DNA from: Streptomyces sp. H27-C3
GTDB taxonomy: Bacteria; Actinomycetota; Actinomycetes; Streptomycetales; Streptomycetaceae
Length of the DNA: 64,000 bases
Direction: 5' to 3'
Assembly: GCF_030063415.1 (NCBI RefSeq)
Contig: NZ_JASITA010000014.1
Span: 1 to 64,000, forward strand
Part shown: positions 8,592-17,870 of the stretch, in pieces
Layout of the letters: each line of letters begins with the position of its first letter
Position numbering within the stretch: position 1 is the first letter of the stretch
Notes under the pieces: model-generated
Told to the model about the DNA's origin: nothing
Databases searched by the model: none
Seen by the model: only the letters and a program-made list of their open reading frames with translations
Translations under genes and position numbers: made by a program

Positions 8592-9425
8592 ATGTGTCGC
8601 TCTTACGCCCGGTCGCTGGTGGGGGGGCTGGCGCTGACGGCCGCAGCCGCTGTGGCACCGCAGGTCTCGGTCGCTCCCGCCGCCGCAGACAGCGTGGTGA
8701 TCGGCGGTCAGCCGGCGCAGGTCTCGAAGACCCCGTGGGTCGTGGCGGTGGCCAGCCGTGACCGGTTCGGGGGTACACGGGCAGGCCAGTTCTGCGGGGG
8801 AGTGCTGGTGGCGCCGAACAGAGTGGTGACGGCAGCGCACTGCGTGAGCCAGGACGTGCTCGGCGTGCCCCTCGGCCGGCTGTCGGACCTGCGGGTGATC
8901 GCAGGGCGCAGCGATCTGCGGGAGGCCGGCGGCCAGGAGATTCCCGTGAGTGGCGTACGGGTCAATCCGGAGTACGACGCCACGACGAACTCGGGCGACG
9001 TCGCGGTACTGACGCTGTCCCGGGCGCTGCCCGCGGACCACGCCGTCACGATCGCGGCGAAGGCGGACGCGGCGTACGAGCCGGGTACGCCCGCCACGGT
9101 CTACGGCTGGGGCGATACGACCGGGCGCGGCGCGTATCCGTACGCGCTGCGGGCGGCGCCGGTGAGTGTGCTGCCGGACGCCGCCTGTGAGCAGGCCTAT
9201 CCGGGCTTCACGAACGGCAGGTATACGGCAGCCACCATGCTGTGCGCCGGGGACCCGGCCGGGGGTCATGACGCGTGCCAGGGGGACAGCGGGGGACCGC
9301 TGGTCGCCCGCGGACGGCTGATCGGGCTGGTGTCCTGGGGAAGCGGCTGTGGCGAGGCTCTGAACCCAGGGGTGTACACGCGGATGTCGGCCGTGACCGC
9401 CCGGCTCTGGGCCGCCACGGACTGA
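8592..9425 (+). CDS. Secreted trypsin-like serine protease (S1A)
   Basis: A 277-residue precursor with a signal peptide (ARSLVGGLALTAAAAVAP) and a short propeptide before the VIGGQ mature start. The catalytic triad is visible: His in VVTAAHCV, Asp in SGDVAVLTL, and Ser in CQGDSGGPL. Paired cysteines fit the chymotrypsin fold. The start at ATG 8592 is set by CAGGAGG five bases upstream; an earlier ATG at 8565 lacks such a site. The protein is exported and acts outside the cell. The gene stands alone between two hairpins. Confidence 0.9.
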   Translation: MCRSYARSLVGGLALTAAAAVAPQVSVAPAAADSVVIGGQPAQVSKTPWVVAVASRDRFGGTRAGQFCGGVLVAPNRVVTAAHCVSQDVLGVPLGRLSDLRVIAGRSDLREAGGQEIPVSGVRVNPEYDATTNSGDVAVLTLSRALPADHAVTIAAKADAAYEPGTPATVYGWGDTTGRGAYPYALRAAPVSVLPDAACEQAYPGFTNGRYTAATMLCAGDPAGGHDACQGDSGGPLVARGRLIGLVSWGSGCGEALNPGVYTRMSAVTARLWAATD

Positions 9426-9454
9426 TCGTGCCGATTACGCTTGCAGCGTACGAG

Positions 9455-9496
9455 AACGGACGGCCTTCCCTGCACACCCAGGGGAGGTCGTCCGTT
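9455..9496. terminator. Bidirectional hairpin between convergent genes
   Basis: A 16-bp stem (9455-9470 with 9481-9496) whose only two non-Watson-Crick positions are G-U pairs on the plus-strand RNA. It lies 30 nt after the protease stop and 45 nt from the end of the opposing small gene. Confidence 0.75.
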
Positions 9497-9540
9497 GAAC
9501 GGTCAGTGACCGGTCCGTTGCTCGTCGCGCTTGCGAGGCG

Positions 9541-9771
9541 TCAGTGTTCCTCGTCTTCTGTGGACGCAGGCACGGCGGTCAGCCGGTCTGATTCGTCCTG
9601 TATTTCAGCGGCGATCTTCTTGAGTTCCGGCTCGAACTTGCGACCGTGGTGGGCGCAGAAGAGCAGTTCGCCGCCGCTGGCCAGGACAACGCGCAGGTAG
9701 GCCTGGGCGCCGCAGCGGTCGCATCGGTCAGCGGCCGTCAGGGGGCTCGCGGGGGTCAGAACAGTAGTCAC
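9541..9771 (-). CDS. Small DUF7455-type zinc-ribbon-like protein
   Basis: A 76-residue protein. CDRCGAQAYLRVVL and LLFCAHHGRKFEPEL supply Cys/His pairs (C-x2-C and C-x-H-H) that could bind zinc. It matches the short DUF7455 family conserved in actinobacteria; its function is unknown. The GTG at 9771 follows AGAGGCGAC. A TTGACC at about 9813 on this strand could be its -35. Confidence 0.75.
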   Translation of the reverse strand: MTTVLTPASPLTAADRCDRCGAQAYLRVVLASGGELLFCAHHGRKFEPELKKIAAEIQDESDRLTAVPASTEDEEH

Positions 9772-10202
9772 GTCGCCTCTTCTCTAGCTCGACGAGCTGT
9801 CGTACCAGGGTCAACATCCAACCAGGCCGAAAACGTTCCCGCTCGTGGCTTTTCCTTGAAAGTTCTTCCGAGGTGGCTGTCAGTTGCCGGTCAGCGGCGA
9901 AGGAGCCGTATTGCGTCGCTTTACGGTTTCGCGTCGATTATTGGGGTTTGCCCTCCCGGCTGGCTTGCCGGTTGTTGATGAGGACGTGCCCGGAGCCTAA
10001 ATGGTTCATGCGTAGATGGGAACGTGATGTGTGCGTCACCCTCTTGGGGGATCGAACATGCATACGACTCTGGACTAGCATGAGTTTTCCTGAGGGTGGC
10101 GTTACATCGGCTCTACCAGGCCTCGATACCCTCTGACCGGTGACCGACGCCGGACCCCTACCCCATCGGGGCCCATTTCAAATTCAGCGAGGAGCGAACC
10201 GC
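9772..10202. other. Intergenic region between divergent genes
   Basis: This 431-bp stretch separates the DUF7455 gene from parE and must hold both promoters. I see a GTGA-N8-TCAC inverted repeat at about 10023-10038 and no clear hexamer pair. No coding region is supported. Confidence 0.5.
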
Positions 10203-12323
10203 GTGACCGCCGAAACGTCCGTGCCGTCCACTGCGCTACTGACCGGTGCAGACCGAGACGGTTCCAACTACACCGCGCGGCACCTTCTCGTACTCGAGGG
10301 GCTGGAGGCCGTCCGGAAGCGTCCCGGCATGTACATCGGGTCGACCGACAGCCGCGGCCTCATGCACTGCCTCTGGGAGATCATCGACAACTCCGTCGAC
10401 GAGGCCCTGGGCGGCTACTGCGACCACATCGAGGTCATCCTCCATGACGACGACTCCGTTGAGGTCCGGGACAACGGCCGGGGCATCCCGGTCGACATCG
10501 AGCCCAAGACGGGCCTGGCCGGCGTCGAGGTCGTCATGACCAAGCTGCACGCCGGCGGAAAGTTCGGCGGCGGCTCGTACGCGGCCTCCGGCGGTCTGCA
10601 CGGTGTGGGCGCATCCGTGGTCAACGCGCTCTCCGCCCGTCTTGACGTCGAGGTCGACCGCAGCAGCGCGACGCACACCATCAGCTTCCGGCGCGGTGTC
10701 CCCGGCATCTTCACCGAGTCCGGCCCCGGCGCCCCCTTCGACCCGGCCAACGGGCCGCTCAAGGGCAAGAAGGTCCCCAGGAACCGCACGGGCACCCGCG
10801 TCCGATACTGGGCCGACCGGCAGATCTTCCTCAAGGACGCCAAGCTCAACCTGGAGACGCTCCACCAGCGGGCCCGCCAGACGGCCTTCCTCGTGCCCGG
10901 CCTGACCCTCGTCGTACGCGACGAGCGCGCCCTGGACGGCGAGGGCAAGAGCGAGGAGACCTTCCGCTTCGACGGGGGCATCAGCGAGTTCTGCGAGTAC
11001 CTCGCACAGGACAAGGCCGTCTGCGACGTGCAGCGGCTGACCGGGACAGGCATCTTCAAGGAGACTGTGCCGGTCCTCGACGACCGCGGTCACATGACCG
11101 CCACCGAGGTCACTCGCGAGCTCGGCGTGGACATCGCGCTGCGCTGGGGCACGGGGTACGACACCACGGTCAGGTCCTTCGTCAACATCATCGCCACCCC
11201 CAAGGGCGGCACCCACATCTCCGGCTTCGAGCGGTCCCTCACCAAGACCGTCAACGAGGCGCTGCGCTCCGCCAAGCTGCTGCGCGTCGCCGAGGACGAC
11301 GTCGTCAAGGACGACGCCATGGAGGGCCTTACGGCCGTCATCACCGTCCGGCTGGCCGAGCCGCAGTTCGAGGGCCAGACCAAGGAGGTCCTCGGCACGT
11401 CGGCGGCCACCCGGATCGTCGCCAATGTCGTCGCCAAGGAGCTCAAGGCCTTCCTGACCTCCACCAAGCGCGACGACAAGCAGCAGTCGCGCTCGGTCAT
11501 GGAGAAGGTCGTCGCCGCCGCGCGGACCCGCATCGCGGCCCGCCAGCACAAGGACGCGCAGCGCCGCAAGACCGCGCTGGAGACCTCGTCGCTGCCCGCG
11601 AAGCTGGCCGACTGCCGCAGTGACGACGTGGAGCGCAGCGAGCTCTTCATCGTCGAGGGCGACTCCGCCCTCGGCACCGCCAAGCTCGCCAGGAACTCCG
11701 AATTCCAGGCCCTGCTGCCGATCCGCGGCAAAATCCTCAACGTCCAGAAGTCCTCCGTTTCGGACATGCTCAAGAACGCCGAGTGCGGCGCGATCATCCA
11801 GGTCATAGGGGCCGGGTCAGGGCGTACCTTCGACCTCGACGCCGCGCGCTACGGGAAGATCGTTCTGCTCGTCGACGCCGATGTCGACGGTGCGCACATC
11901 CGCTGCCTGCTGCTCACGCTCTTCCAGCGCTACATGCGGCCGATGGTCCAGGCGGGCCGCGTCTTCGCCGCCGTACCGCCGCTGCACCGGATCGAGCTGG
12001 TCCAGCCCAAGAAGGGCCAGGACAAGTACGTCTACACGTACTCGGACAGCGAGTTGCGCCAGACTCTCCTGGAGTACGCACGCAAGGGCGTGCGCCACAA
12101 GGACTCCATCCAGCGCTACAAGGGCCTCGGTGAGATGGACGCCGACCAGCTCGCGGAGACCACGATGGACCCGCGCCACCGCACCCTGCGCCGGATCAAC
12201 ATCGGGGATCTCGACTCCTCCGAGCAGGTCTTCGATCTGCTCATGGGCAACGAGGTCGCGCCCCGCAAGGAGTTCATCACCAGCTCGGCGGCGACGCTCG
12301 ACCGCTCGCGCATCGACGCCTGA
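10203..12323 (+). CDS. parE: DNA topoisomerase IV subunit B
   Basis: A 706-residue type IIA topoisomerase B subunit (called ParY in some Streptomyces work). The GHKL ATPase has EIIDNSVDEAL, DNGRGIPV and GGLHGVGASVVNALS. The TOPRIM domain has EGDSALGTAKLARNSEFQAL, PIRGKILNVQK and DADVDGAHI. The short length and lack of neighbouring gyrA or recF distinguish it from gyrB at the replication origin. The GTG at 10203 has GGAG at an 8-nt spacing; the frame is open upstream, but no better site exists there. The A subunit lies 15 kb away on the other strand (27098-29551). Together they decatenate daughter chromosomes. Confidence 0.9.
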   Translation: MTAETSVPSTALLTGADRDGSNYTARHLLVLEGLEAVRKRPGMYIGSTDSRGLMHCLWEIIDNSVDEALGGYCDHIEVILHDDDSVEVRDNGRGIPVDIEPKTGLAGVEVVMTKLHAGGKFGGGSYAASGGLHGVGASVVNALSARLDVEVDRSSATHTISFRRGVPGIFTESGPGAPFDPANGPLKGKKVPRNRTGTRVRYWADRQIFLKDAKLNLETLHQRARQTAFLVPGLTLVVRDERALDGEGKSEETFRFDGGISEFCEYLAQDKAVCDVQRLTGTGIFKETVPVLDDRGHMTATEVTRELGVDIALRWGTGYDTTVRSFVNIIATPKGGTHISGFERSLTKTVNEALRSAKLLRVAEDDVVKDDAMEGLTAVITVRLAEPQFEGQTKEVLGTSAATRIVANVVAKELKAFLTSTKRDDKQQSRSVMEKVVAAARTRIAARQHKDAQRRKTALETSSLPAKLADCRSDDVERSELFIVEGDSALGTAKLARNSEFQALLPIRGKILNVQKSSVSDMLKNAECGAIIQVIGAGSGRTFDLDAARYGKIVLLVDADVDGAHIRCLLLTLFQRYMRPMVQAGRVFAAVPPLHRIELVQPKKGQDKYVYTYSDSELRQTLLEYARKGVRHKDSIQRYKGLGEMDADQLAETTMDPRHRTLRRINIGDLDSSEQVFDLLMGNEVAPRKEFITSSAATLDRSRIDA

Positions 12324-12328
12324 GCCTT

Positions 12329-12361
12329 TCGGGTCCCGGCGCTCGACCCGCCGGGACCCGA
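12329..12361 (+). terminator. parE terminator
   Basis: A perfect 13-bp stem, TCGGGTCCCGGCG against CGCCGGGACCCGA, with a 7-nt loop, starting 6 nt after the parE stop. Confidence 0.8.
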
Positions 12362-12478
12362 CCGCACACCCCGTCACCTAATGGGGTGAAGACATCGGAT
12401 TGAAGAGTCTGGGATCTTCCCAGTCTGTCCATCCTTGGGCGCGCGGCCAATCCGGCCGCGGACAAGGAGAGTTGTTCG

Positions 12479-12961
12479 GTGGAGAAGCACGTAGGGCGCG
12501 ATGCCGCGGCGGTGCGGTTCGATGACCCCTGGTACGACGCGCTCGCCTCGGGGTGGGGCGAACTGGACGGTACGGGTGCCCCGGCCCAGGTCGCGCCGCC
12601 CGCCGCCGACACCACGGGCAGCGCGCACGGTCACAGCGCGGCCGAGATCTATCTGGAGGTGCAGGCCAGCGCCGCCTTCCAGGAAGTACGCAGGCGCTAC
12701 CGGCGGTTCGTCGTCCCGGCCACCCTCGCCTTCTTCACCTGGTACGTCGCCTATGTCGTCGCGGCGACCACCGCCCACGGCCTGATGGCCCGCCCGGTCT
12801 TCGGCGCGGTGAATGTCGCGATGCTCGCCGGACTCGGCCAGTTCCTCACCACCTTCCTGCTGACCTGGGCGTACGTCCGCCATGCGCGGCTGCGCAGGGA
12901 CCGGGCCGCGCTCGATCTGCGCTGGAACACCCAGGAGATGACGCGGGGGGCCCAGCGTTGA
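12479..12961 (+). CDS. DUF485-family membrane protein
   Basis: A 160-residue protein. The C-terminal half has two transmembrane helices (FVVPATLAFFTWYVAYVVAA and VAMLAGLGQFLTTFLLTWAY) with the F-x-x-V-R-R-R-Y-R-R-F lead-in typical of DUF485 (YjcH-like) proteins. The N-terminal 55 residues are Ala/Gly-rich and probably unstructured. The GTG start has AAGGAG upstream. The gene overlaps the acetate symporter by four bases, the usual YjcH-ActP pairing, and may assist that transporter. Confidence 0.85.
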   Translation: MEKHVGRDAAAVRFDDPWYDALASGWGELDGTGAPAQVAPPAADTTGSAHGHSAAEIYLEVQASAAFQEVRRRYRRFVVPATLAFFTWYVAYVVAATTAHGLMARPVFGAVNVAMLAGLGQFLTTFLLTWAYVRHARLRRDRAALDLRWNTQEMTRGAQR

Positions 12962-14550
12962 CCGGCGATCACCAGACCTTGGCGCTGCTGCTGTTCAGCG
13001 CGTTCGTCGCGGCGACCCTGGCGATCACGACCTGGGTGAGCCGTAACCGGCACGGCTCGGCGGAGGAGTTCTACGCCGGCGGTCGGCTCTTCTCGCCCAT
13101 GGAGAACGGTTTCGCCATCGCCGGCGACTACATGTCCGCCGCCTCCTTCCTCGGCATCTCCGGACTGATCGCCCTGTTCGGCTACGACGGCATGCTCTAC
13201 TCCGTCGGCTTCCTCGTCGCCTGGCTGGTCGTCCTGCTGCTCGTCGCCGAACTCGTCCGCAACTGCGGCCGGTTCACCCTCGCCGACGTCGTCGCCTCCC
13301 GGATGAGCGAGCGGCCGGTGCGGATCGCTTCGGGAACTTCCTCCGTCACCGTGTCCGTTCTCTATCTGGTCGCGCAGATGGTCGGCGCGGGCAGCCTGGT
13401 CGCGCTGCTGCTCGGCGGCAGCAGTGACGTGGCGCGTACCTGGACGGTCATCGGCGTGGGCGCGCTGATGGTGATCTATGTGTCGCTGGGAGGGATGCGG
13501 GCCACCACCTGGATCCAGATCGTCAAGGCAGTGCTGCTGATGGCGGGCGCCGTCACGCTCACCGTGCTCGTCATGGTGCGCTTCCACGGCGACTTCAACC
13601 AGCTGCTCGTCTCCGCCGCTGACCGCAGCGGTCACGGCAAGGACTTCTTGTCGCCCGGCCTCAAGTACGGCGGGGGCTGGATCGCCCGCTTCGACTTCAT
13701 CAGCCTCGGACTCGCGCTCGTCCTCGGCACGGCGGGCCTGCCGCACATCCTGTCCCGGTTCTACACCGTGCCGACCGCGCGCGCCGCCCGCCGCTCGGTC
13801 GTCTGGTCCATCGGCCTCATCGGCAGCTTCTACCTGATGACGATCGTGCTCGGGTTCGGCGCTGCGGCGATCCTCGGCTCCGACGCCGTGCGCACGTCGA
13901 ACGCCGCGGGGAACACGGCGGTTCCGCTACTCGCCCTGAATCTGGGCGGCGGCGCCGGTTCCACCGGCGGAACGGTTCTCTTCGCCGTGGTCGCAGCCAT
14001 CGCCTTCGCGACGATCCTCGCGGTCGTGGCGGGCATCACGCTCGCCTCCTCCGCATCCGTGGCGCACGACCTGTACGCCTCGCTCAGACGCAAACACGCC
14101 AAGCAGCGCAGCGAGGTCGCGGTGGCCCGTACCGCCGCGGCCGGGATCGGGGCGGTGGCCATCGCGCTCGGCCTGCTGGCCCGCGACCTCAACGTCGCCT
14201 TCCTGGTCGGCCTCGCCTTCGCGGTGGCGGCATCGGCCAACCTGCCGGTGCTGCTCTACTCACTGTTCTGGCGCAACTTCACCACGCGTGGGGCGGTGTG
14301 GTCGGTGTACGGCGGCCTCATCCCGGCGGTGCTGCTCGTGCTGCTCTCGCCGGTCGTCTCCGGCAGCCCCGGAGCGCTCTTCCCCGGCGTCGACTTCCAG
14401 GTGTTCCCGTTGGAGAACCCGGGTCTTGTCTCCATCCCGCTGGGCTTCCTCGCGGGCTGGCTCGGCACGGTCCTGTCGTCGGAGCCGCCGGACAGGGCCA
14501 AGCACGCGGAGACGGAGGTCCGTTCGCTGACGGGCGCGGGGGCGGTCTGA
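12958..14550 (+). CDS. actP: Cation/acetate symporter (SSS family)
   Basis: A 530-residue sodium:solute symporter with about 13 hydrophobic segments. Typical motifs include FYAGGRLFSPMENGFAIAGD and YMSAASFLGISGLIALFGYD. TTG 12958 overlaps the TGA of the DUF485 gene (TTGA), and a purine-rich GCGGGGGG precedes it. ActP-type carriers import acetate and other short monocarboxylates with a cation. Coupled translation with the DUF485 gene supports the assignment, although the exact substrate is inferred. Confidence 0.85.
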   Translation: MTGDHQTLALLLFSAFVAATLAITTWVSRNRHGSAEEFYAGGRLFSPMENGFAIAGDYMSAASFLGISGLIALFGYDGMLYSVGFLVAWLVVLLLVAELVRNCGRFTLADVVASRMSERPVRIASGTSSVTVSVLYLVAQMVGAGSLVALLLGGSSDVARTWTVIGVGALMVIYVSLGGMRATTWIQIVKAVLLMAGAVTLTVLVMVRFHGDFNQLLVSAADRSGHGKDFLSPGLKYGGGWIARFDFISLGLALVLGTAGLPHILSRFYTVPTARAARRSVVWSIGLIGSFYLMTIVLGFGAAAILGSDAVRTSNAAGNTAVPLLALNLGGGAGSTGGTVLFAVVAAIAFATILAVVAGITLASSASVAHDLYASLRRKHAKQRSEVAVARTAAAGIGAVAIALGLLARDLNVAFLVGLAFAVAASANLPVLLYSLFWRNFTTRGAVWSVYGGLIPAVLLVLLSPVVSGSPGALFPGVDFQVFPLENPGLVSIPLGFLAGWLGTVLSSEPPDRAKHAETEVRSLTGAGAV

Positions 14551-14639
14551 GGGGGTCTGCGGGGCGCGTACGTGACGCACGGTGAGACCGGCCGGTGCAA
14601 CCTCTGGGGCCTGTCCGGCGGATGAGGGTCGGCCAACCC

Positions 14640-15086
14640 CTAGGGCTGGCGCCCGCCTGGGTCGTCGGACGAGCCCGTGGCGAGCAGGGCCTCGATCAGC
14701 GCGTCGACGGCCAGCTGCCGGGTCTCCCGCGCGGGCGGTACGGCCTTGAAGGAGTGGCCGAGGAAGTGCCGCAGGCCGCGCCGGTCCAGTTCCACCAGCG
14801 CGTAGCCCTGCGGCGCGAAAAGCTTCACCGCCACCCACCGTTCGTCGTGCGGCCACACCTGTACGTCGCCGGCCCCGGCGGGCACGTGCAGCCCCGTCGC
14901 CAACAGGCTCCGGGCGAACGTCCAGTTCACCGGGGTGCCGTCGCAGGACACGACAGCGGGGAACGACAGGTGCACGGCAAGCGGGTCGTCGCAGTCGTAC
15001 GTCAGCGAGACGGTCACGTCGCGCCGGACAGTGAGGCGTTCGGCGCAGAGCCTGGCCGGGATCCGGTGGGTCATACCGGGGAGCAA
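14640..15086 (-). CDS. SsgA-like sporulation/cell division regulator (SALP)
   Basis: The body of the protein (LTYDCDDPLAVHLSFPAV, VNWTFARSLLATGL, then VQVWPH) is the SsgA/SsgB-family fold, a group restricted to sporulating actinomycetes. These proteins help localise divisome and peptidoglycan factors during septation. I place the start at TTG 15086 because AAGGAG lies six bases upstream; the ATG at 15074 is the alternative and would leave that site 18 nt away. It is convergent with the symporter gene. Which SALP subgroup it belongs to cannot be decided by eye. Confidence 0.85.
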   Translation of the reverse strand: MLPGMTHRIPARLCAERLTVRRDVTVSLTYDCDDPLAVHLSFPAVVSCDGTPVNWTFARSLLATGLHVPAGAGDVQVWPHDERWVAVKLFAPQGYALVELDRRGLRHFLGHSFKAVPPARETRQLAVDALIEALLATGSSDDPGGRQP

Positions 15087-15231
15087 GGGGCTCTCCTTCT
15101 CTTCGTACGAGCCCCCGCCCGTGTCGCCGCACACAGGTACACCTGATCGGCCCGGACCTCATGCGGCCCAGGGCAGGCCCCGCGTGGACGGGTGGCAGCC
15201 ACACCCGTCGCGGGACCTGACCGGAGCCGCA

Positions 15232-15870
15232 TCACCGGGTGCGCCTGGTGCGATGGCCCCGTACCCGGAACCGGACGCTGAGCGCCAGCTGTCCGGTCCC
15301 GGCGGCCGTGCGTGCGGCACGCAGCGGCTCCCCGGAGAGCCCGGCCAGCACCGTGGCCGGGCCGGCCCCCGGCTCCAGGAGCACGGCCAGGGCCAGCCGG
15401 GAGCGCCCGCGACGGGCGTTGCCCGACAGGCGTACGTGCGCCCGCGCCACCCCCGGAACTGCCTCGGCGTCGGCCCGCACGGCCCGCGTCAGCGCCCGCG
15501 TACTCAGCTGAAGGGCCGGCCGGGGCAGCGCCAGCCTGCGGGGGCGGCGGGCAGGGGCCTGGGCCACGAGCCAGCAGAGCAGCCCCACCATGACCCCGGC
15601 CAGCACGCCCAGGGTGCCCGGCGCGTCCCAGTCGGGGGCGCCGGGCCGCAGCCCCTCGCCGGGGCGCGGCCACCAGGAGGCGTCGGTGGCCCAGGGGGCG
15701 GGGGAACTCGACTCCCGCGTCAGGCCGGTGACGGTCAGCCAGAGACCGCCGCCCAGCACGGCGATGCCCAGAAGCGCCGCCAGCACCCGGTTGGCACTGT
15801 CACGCCGGGGCCTGGTGCGCCCCGTTGGGCTGATGGCTTTCGAGAGCTTGCTGGGCTTCCTGGGCTTCAT
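15232..15870 (-). CDS. amaP: AmaP-like alkaline-shock membrane anchor
   Basis: A 212-residue protein with two transmembrane segments (VLAALLGIAVLGGGLWLTVT and LGVLAGVMVGLLCWLVAQ) and a C-terminal soluble part with an Asp23-like beta pattern (VARAHVRLSGNARRGRSRL). This arrangement matches the AmaP anchors that tether Asp23 at the membrane. It is the last gene of the leftward Asp23 operon and overlaps its upstream neighbour by 71 bp. Confidence 0.7.
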   Translation of the reverse strand: MKPRKPSKLSKAISPTGRTRPRRDSANRVLAALLGIAVLGGGLWLTVTGLTRESSSPAPWATDASWWPRPGEGLRPGAPDWDAPGTLGVLAGVMVGLLCWLVAQAPARRPRRLALPRPALQLSTRALTRAVRADAEAVPGVARAHVRLSGNARRGRSRLALAVLLEPGAGPATVLAGLSGEPLRAARTAAGTGQLALSVRFRVRGHRTRRTR

Positions 15871-16867
15871 CGTGCGGTCCCGTCTTCTTCGCTTCTTGGC
15901 CGGTGCCGGTGCCGGTGCCGGTGGCGTCCGGTGTGCGCCAGCTCCGGTCCCGGACGACCCGGACCCGCAGTCGACCCGGCCGGGCTGTGCCCAGCGCCAG
16001 CAGCGCCGCGTCCAGCCGGGCGGTCACCGCTGTGCGTACGTCGCCCGGATCACCGAATGCCATGGTGACGCGTGCGCCGACCCGCATCCGGCGATGTACT
16101 CGGACACGCGCCGCGGTGACCCCGGGCGCATCCAGCGCGGCGTCCCGCAGCAGGCTCTGCGCCCCGCCGCGGTCGAGCTCGGCCCGTACGTCCGGCGACG
16201 CCGCGGCCATCGGCAGCCGCCGCCGGGCACCGGGTGCCATGGCGATCACGATCAGCCACACCCCCAGCAGCGCGACACAGGCCCCCGCAGTCGTCACCCG
16301 GGCTCCGGTGTAGCCGGTACCCGCGAGGCGGTCCAGGGCCTCTTCCTGCAGCGTTACGGCCGCATCGCCGCCGCTCGTCAGGGCGTCGTACAGGAGAGCG
16401 CCGCACAGCGCGGCCCCCGCCAGTGCGAGGAGCGCGGCCGGAAGCCGCCGGGCCGACCACGCCCGCCGCCGGGCGCGGGGCGTGATCGGTCCGGTCGATC
16501 CGTCCGGAGCCGGCGCGGCAGCCTGCCGGGGGATGTCCGCCCCGGGACGCAGCCGGGTGATCCTGATCGCAGCCGTGGACACCGTCAGGCCGGTCAACTC
16601 GGCCGTCCGGGCCGACACATGGTCCTGCACCCGGGACCCGAGCTCCGTGGTGTCCGCCGGATAGCTCAGGCCGATGTCCAGCGAGACGCGGGCGGAGGCG
16701 CCGCGCCGGACCACCGCGGCGCGCTCCGTCGTGCCGCCCCTCCCGAGGCTCTCCTCGGCGGCGCGCGCGACGATGCGCCGTACCGCCCGGTCCGCGATCA
16801 CTGTCGCGCCACGGTCGGCGGCCTGCCCGGCCGACGCACCCGCCTGTGCGTGCTCCGCCCGTTCCAT
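15800..16867 (-). CDS. DUF6286/Asp23-like membrane protein
   Basis: A 355-residue protein. The N-terminal region (about 20-110) has the Asp23 pattern (IADRAVRRIVARAAEESLG; VSLDIGLSYPADTTELGSRV). Two transmembrane helices (LLALAGAALCGALLYDAL and VALLGVWLIVIAMA) follow, then a DUF6286-type domain and a Gly/Thr repeat near the C-terminus. It starts by a TGATG overlap with the upstream gene, so translation is coupled. Its role is inferred from its operon: membrane-associated envelope stress protection. Confidence 0.65.
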   Translation of the reverse strand: MERAEHAQAGASAGQAADRGATVIADRAVRRIVARAAEESLGRGGTTERAAVVRRGASARVSLDIGLSYPADTTELGSRVQDHVSARTAELTGLTVSTAAIRITRLRPGADIPRQAAAPAPDGSTGPITPRARRRAWSARRLPAALLALAGAALCGALLYDALTSGGDAAVTLQEEALDRLAGTGYTGARVTTAGACVALLGVWLIVIAMAPGARRRLPMAAASPDVRAELDRGGAQSLLRDAALDAPGVTAARVRVHRRMRVGARVTMAFGDPGDVRTAVTARLDAALLALGTARPGRLRVRVVRDRSWRTPDATGTGTGTGQEAKKTGPHDEAQEAQQALESHQPNGAHQAPA

Positions 16868-17079
16868 CAGCGCCTCCGGTCCGCAATGCCGTCCAGGAAC
16901 TGCCGCAGCTCGGGCCCGTCCACTCCCTGGTCAAGCGCCCGGCCGATCGCGAATCCGATCCCGCCCAGCGCCGCGACCAGCAAGAACGCCCCGAAGCCGC
17001 CGAACCAGGCGGCGAAGGCCAGCGCCATGCCGACCAGCAGTCCCAGCTGTGCTCCGCTCATCCGCGTGTGGTCCTTCAC
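16867..17079 (-). CDS. Small DUF2273-like membrane protein
   Basis: A 70-residue protein with one long or two short hydrophobic helices (LGLLVGMALAFAAWFGGFGA and FLLVAALGGIGFAIGRALD). DUF2273-type peptides commonly sit between asp23 and amaP homologues. The GTG at 17079 overlaps the TGA of the upstream gene (GTGA), which indicates coupling; the internal ATG at 17061 is possible. Confidence 0.7.
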   Translation of the reverse strand: MKDHTRMSGAQLGLLVGMALAFAAWFGGFGAFLLVAALGGIGFAIGRALDQGVDGPELRQFLDGIADRRR

Positions 17080-17579
17080 TCCACGCGGGCTTCGGCGCCG
17101 GTGCTGCTGTCGTCGGACTCCTCGGGCAGGTGCACATCGTCGACGGAGATGTTCACCTCGACGACCTCAAGACCCGTGGTCCGCTCCACGGCGGAGATCA
17201 CGTTCTCCCGTACGTCACGCGCGACATCCATGATCGGGACGCCGTACTCGACGACCAGGTCGATGTCGATGGCGGTCTGGCGCTCGCCGACCTCGACCTT
17301 GACCCCGCGGCCCACGTTGGGGCGCCCGCCGGGCACGCGGTCGCGCACCGCGCCGAAGGTGCGTGACAGACCGCCGCCCATGTCGTGCACGCCCGGCACC
17401 TCACGCGCCGCCATGCCCGCGATCTTCACTACGACGACATCGGCGATCGAGGTCTTGCCACGCGTCCCCGCGGGCTCGGCCGCACCGGTCGCGCCGGTCC
17501 CGACGGTGGTGCTGTGCCCCGTGCCCTTGCGCGGAGTGGAGGCGCTGACCGAGCCGGCGGAGGCTGTGTGCGTTGTCAT
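17076..17579 (-). CDS. Asp23/Gls24 family envelope stress protein
   Basis: A 167-residue protein. After a low-complexity N-terminal 45 residues comes a full Asp23 domain (TSIADVVVVKIAGMAAREVP; IDIDLVVEYGVPIMDVARDV; VVEVNISVDDVHLPEE). Family members form membrane-associated fibrils and respond to cell-envelope stress. ATG 17579 has GAGAGG seven bases upstream. It is the first gene of a four-gene leftward operon. Confidence 0.85.
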   Translation of the reverse strand: MTTHTASAGSVSASTPRKGTGHSTTVGTGATGAAEPAGTRGKTSIADVVVVKIAGMAAREVPGVHDMGGGLSRTFGAVRDRVPGGRPNVGRGVKVEVGERQTAIDIDLVVEYGVPIMDVARDVRENVISAVERTTGLEVVEVNISVDDVHLPEESDDSSTGAEARVE

Positions 17580-17870
17580 CGGTTTTCCTCTCGGAGTTCC
17601 CGGCATGTCTGCCCTGTCACTTCGTTGGACACGAAGGGCGGCGGAGTGTCACGCGGATCCGCCGACTTCTTTCCGGGCTGGTTCATCACGCCAGGCGCGT
17701 GACGAACGCGGCGCAGCCGTGTCCAAGCAGCAGAACACGCGGGGACGCGCCAATGTGGGCGCGCACGCACCGGCGCGGCAATGCAGAAGCGCAGCAAGCC
17801 GGGTACGCAGCAATGCGGGAGCGCGGTAGTGCGGGAACGCAGCAGCGCAGGAATCGAGAGGAGCCGCCGA

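Noticed and set aside
12958..14550. A second gene for the symporter starting upstream at about 12553
   Set aside because: That extension lies entirely within the DUF485 gene in another frame; the TTGA overlap gives the better start.
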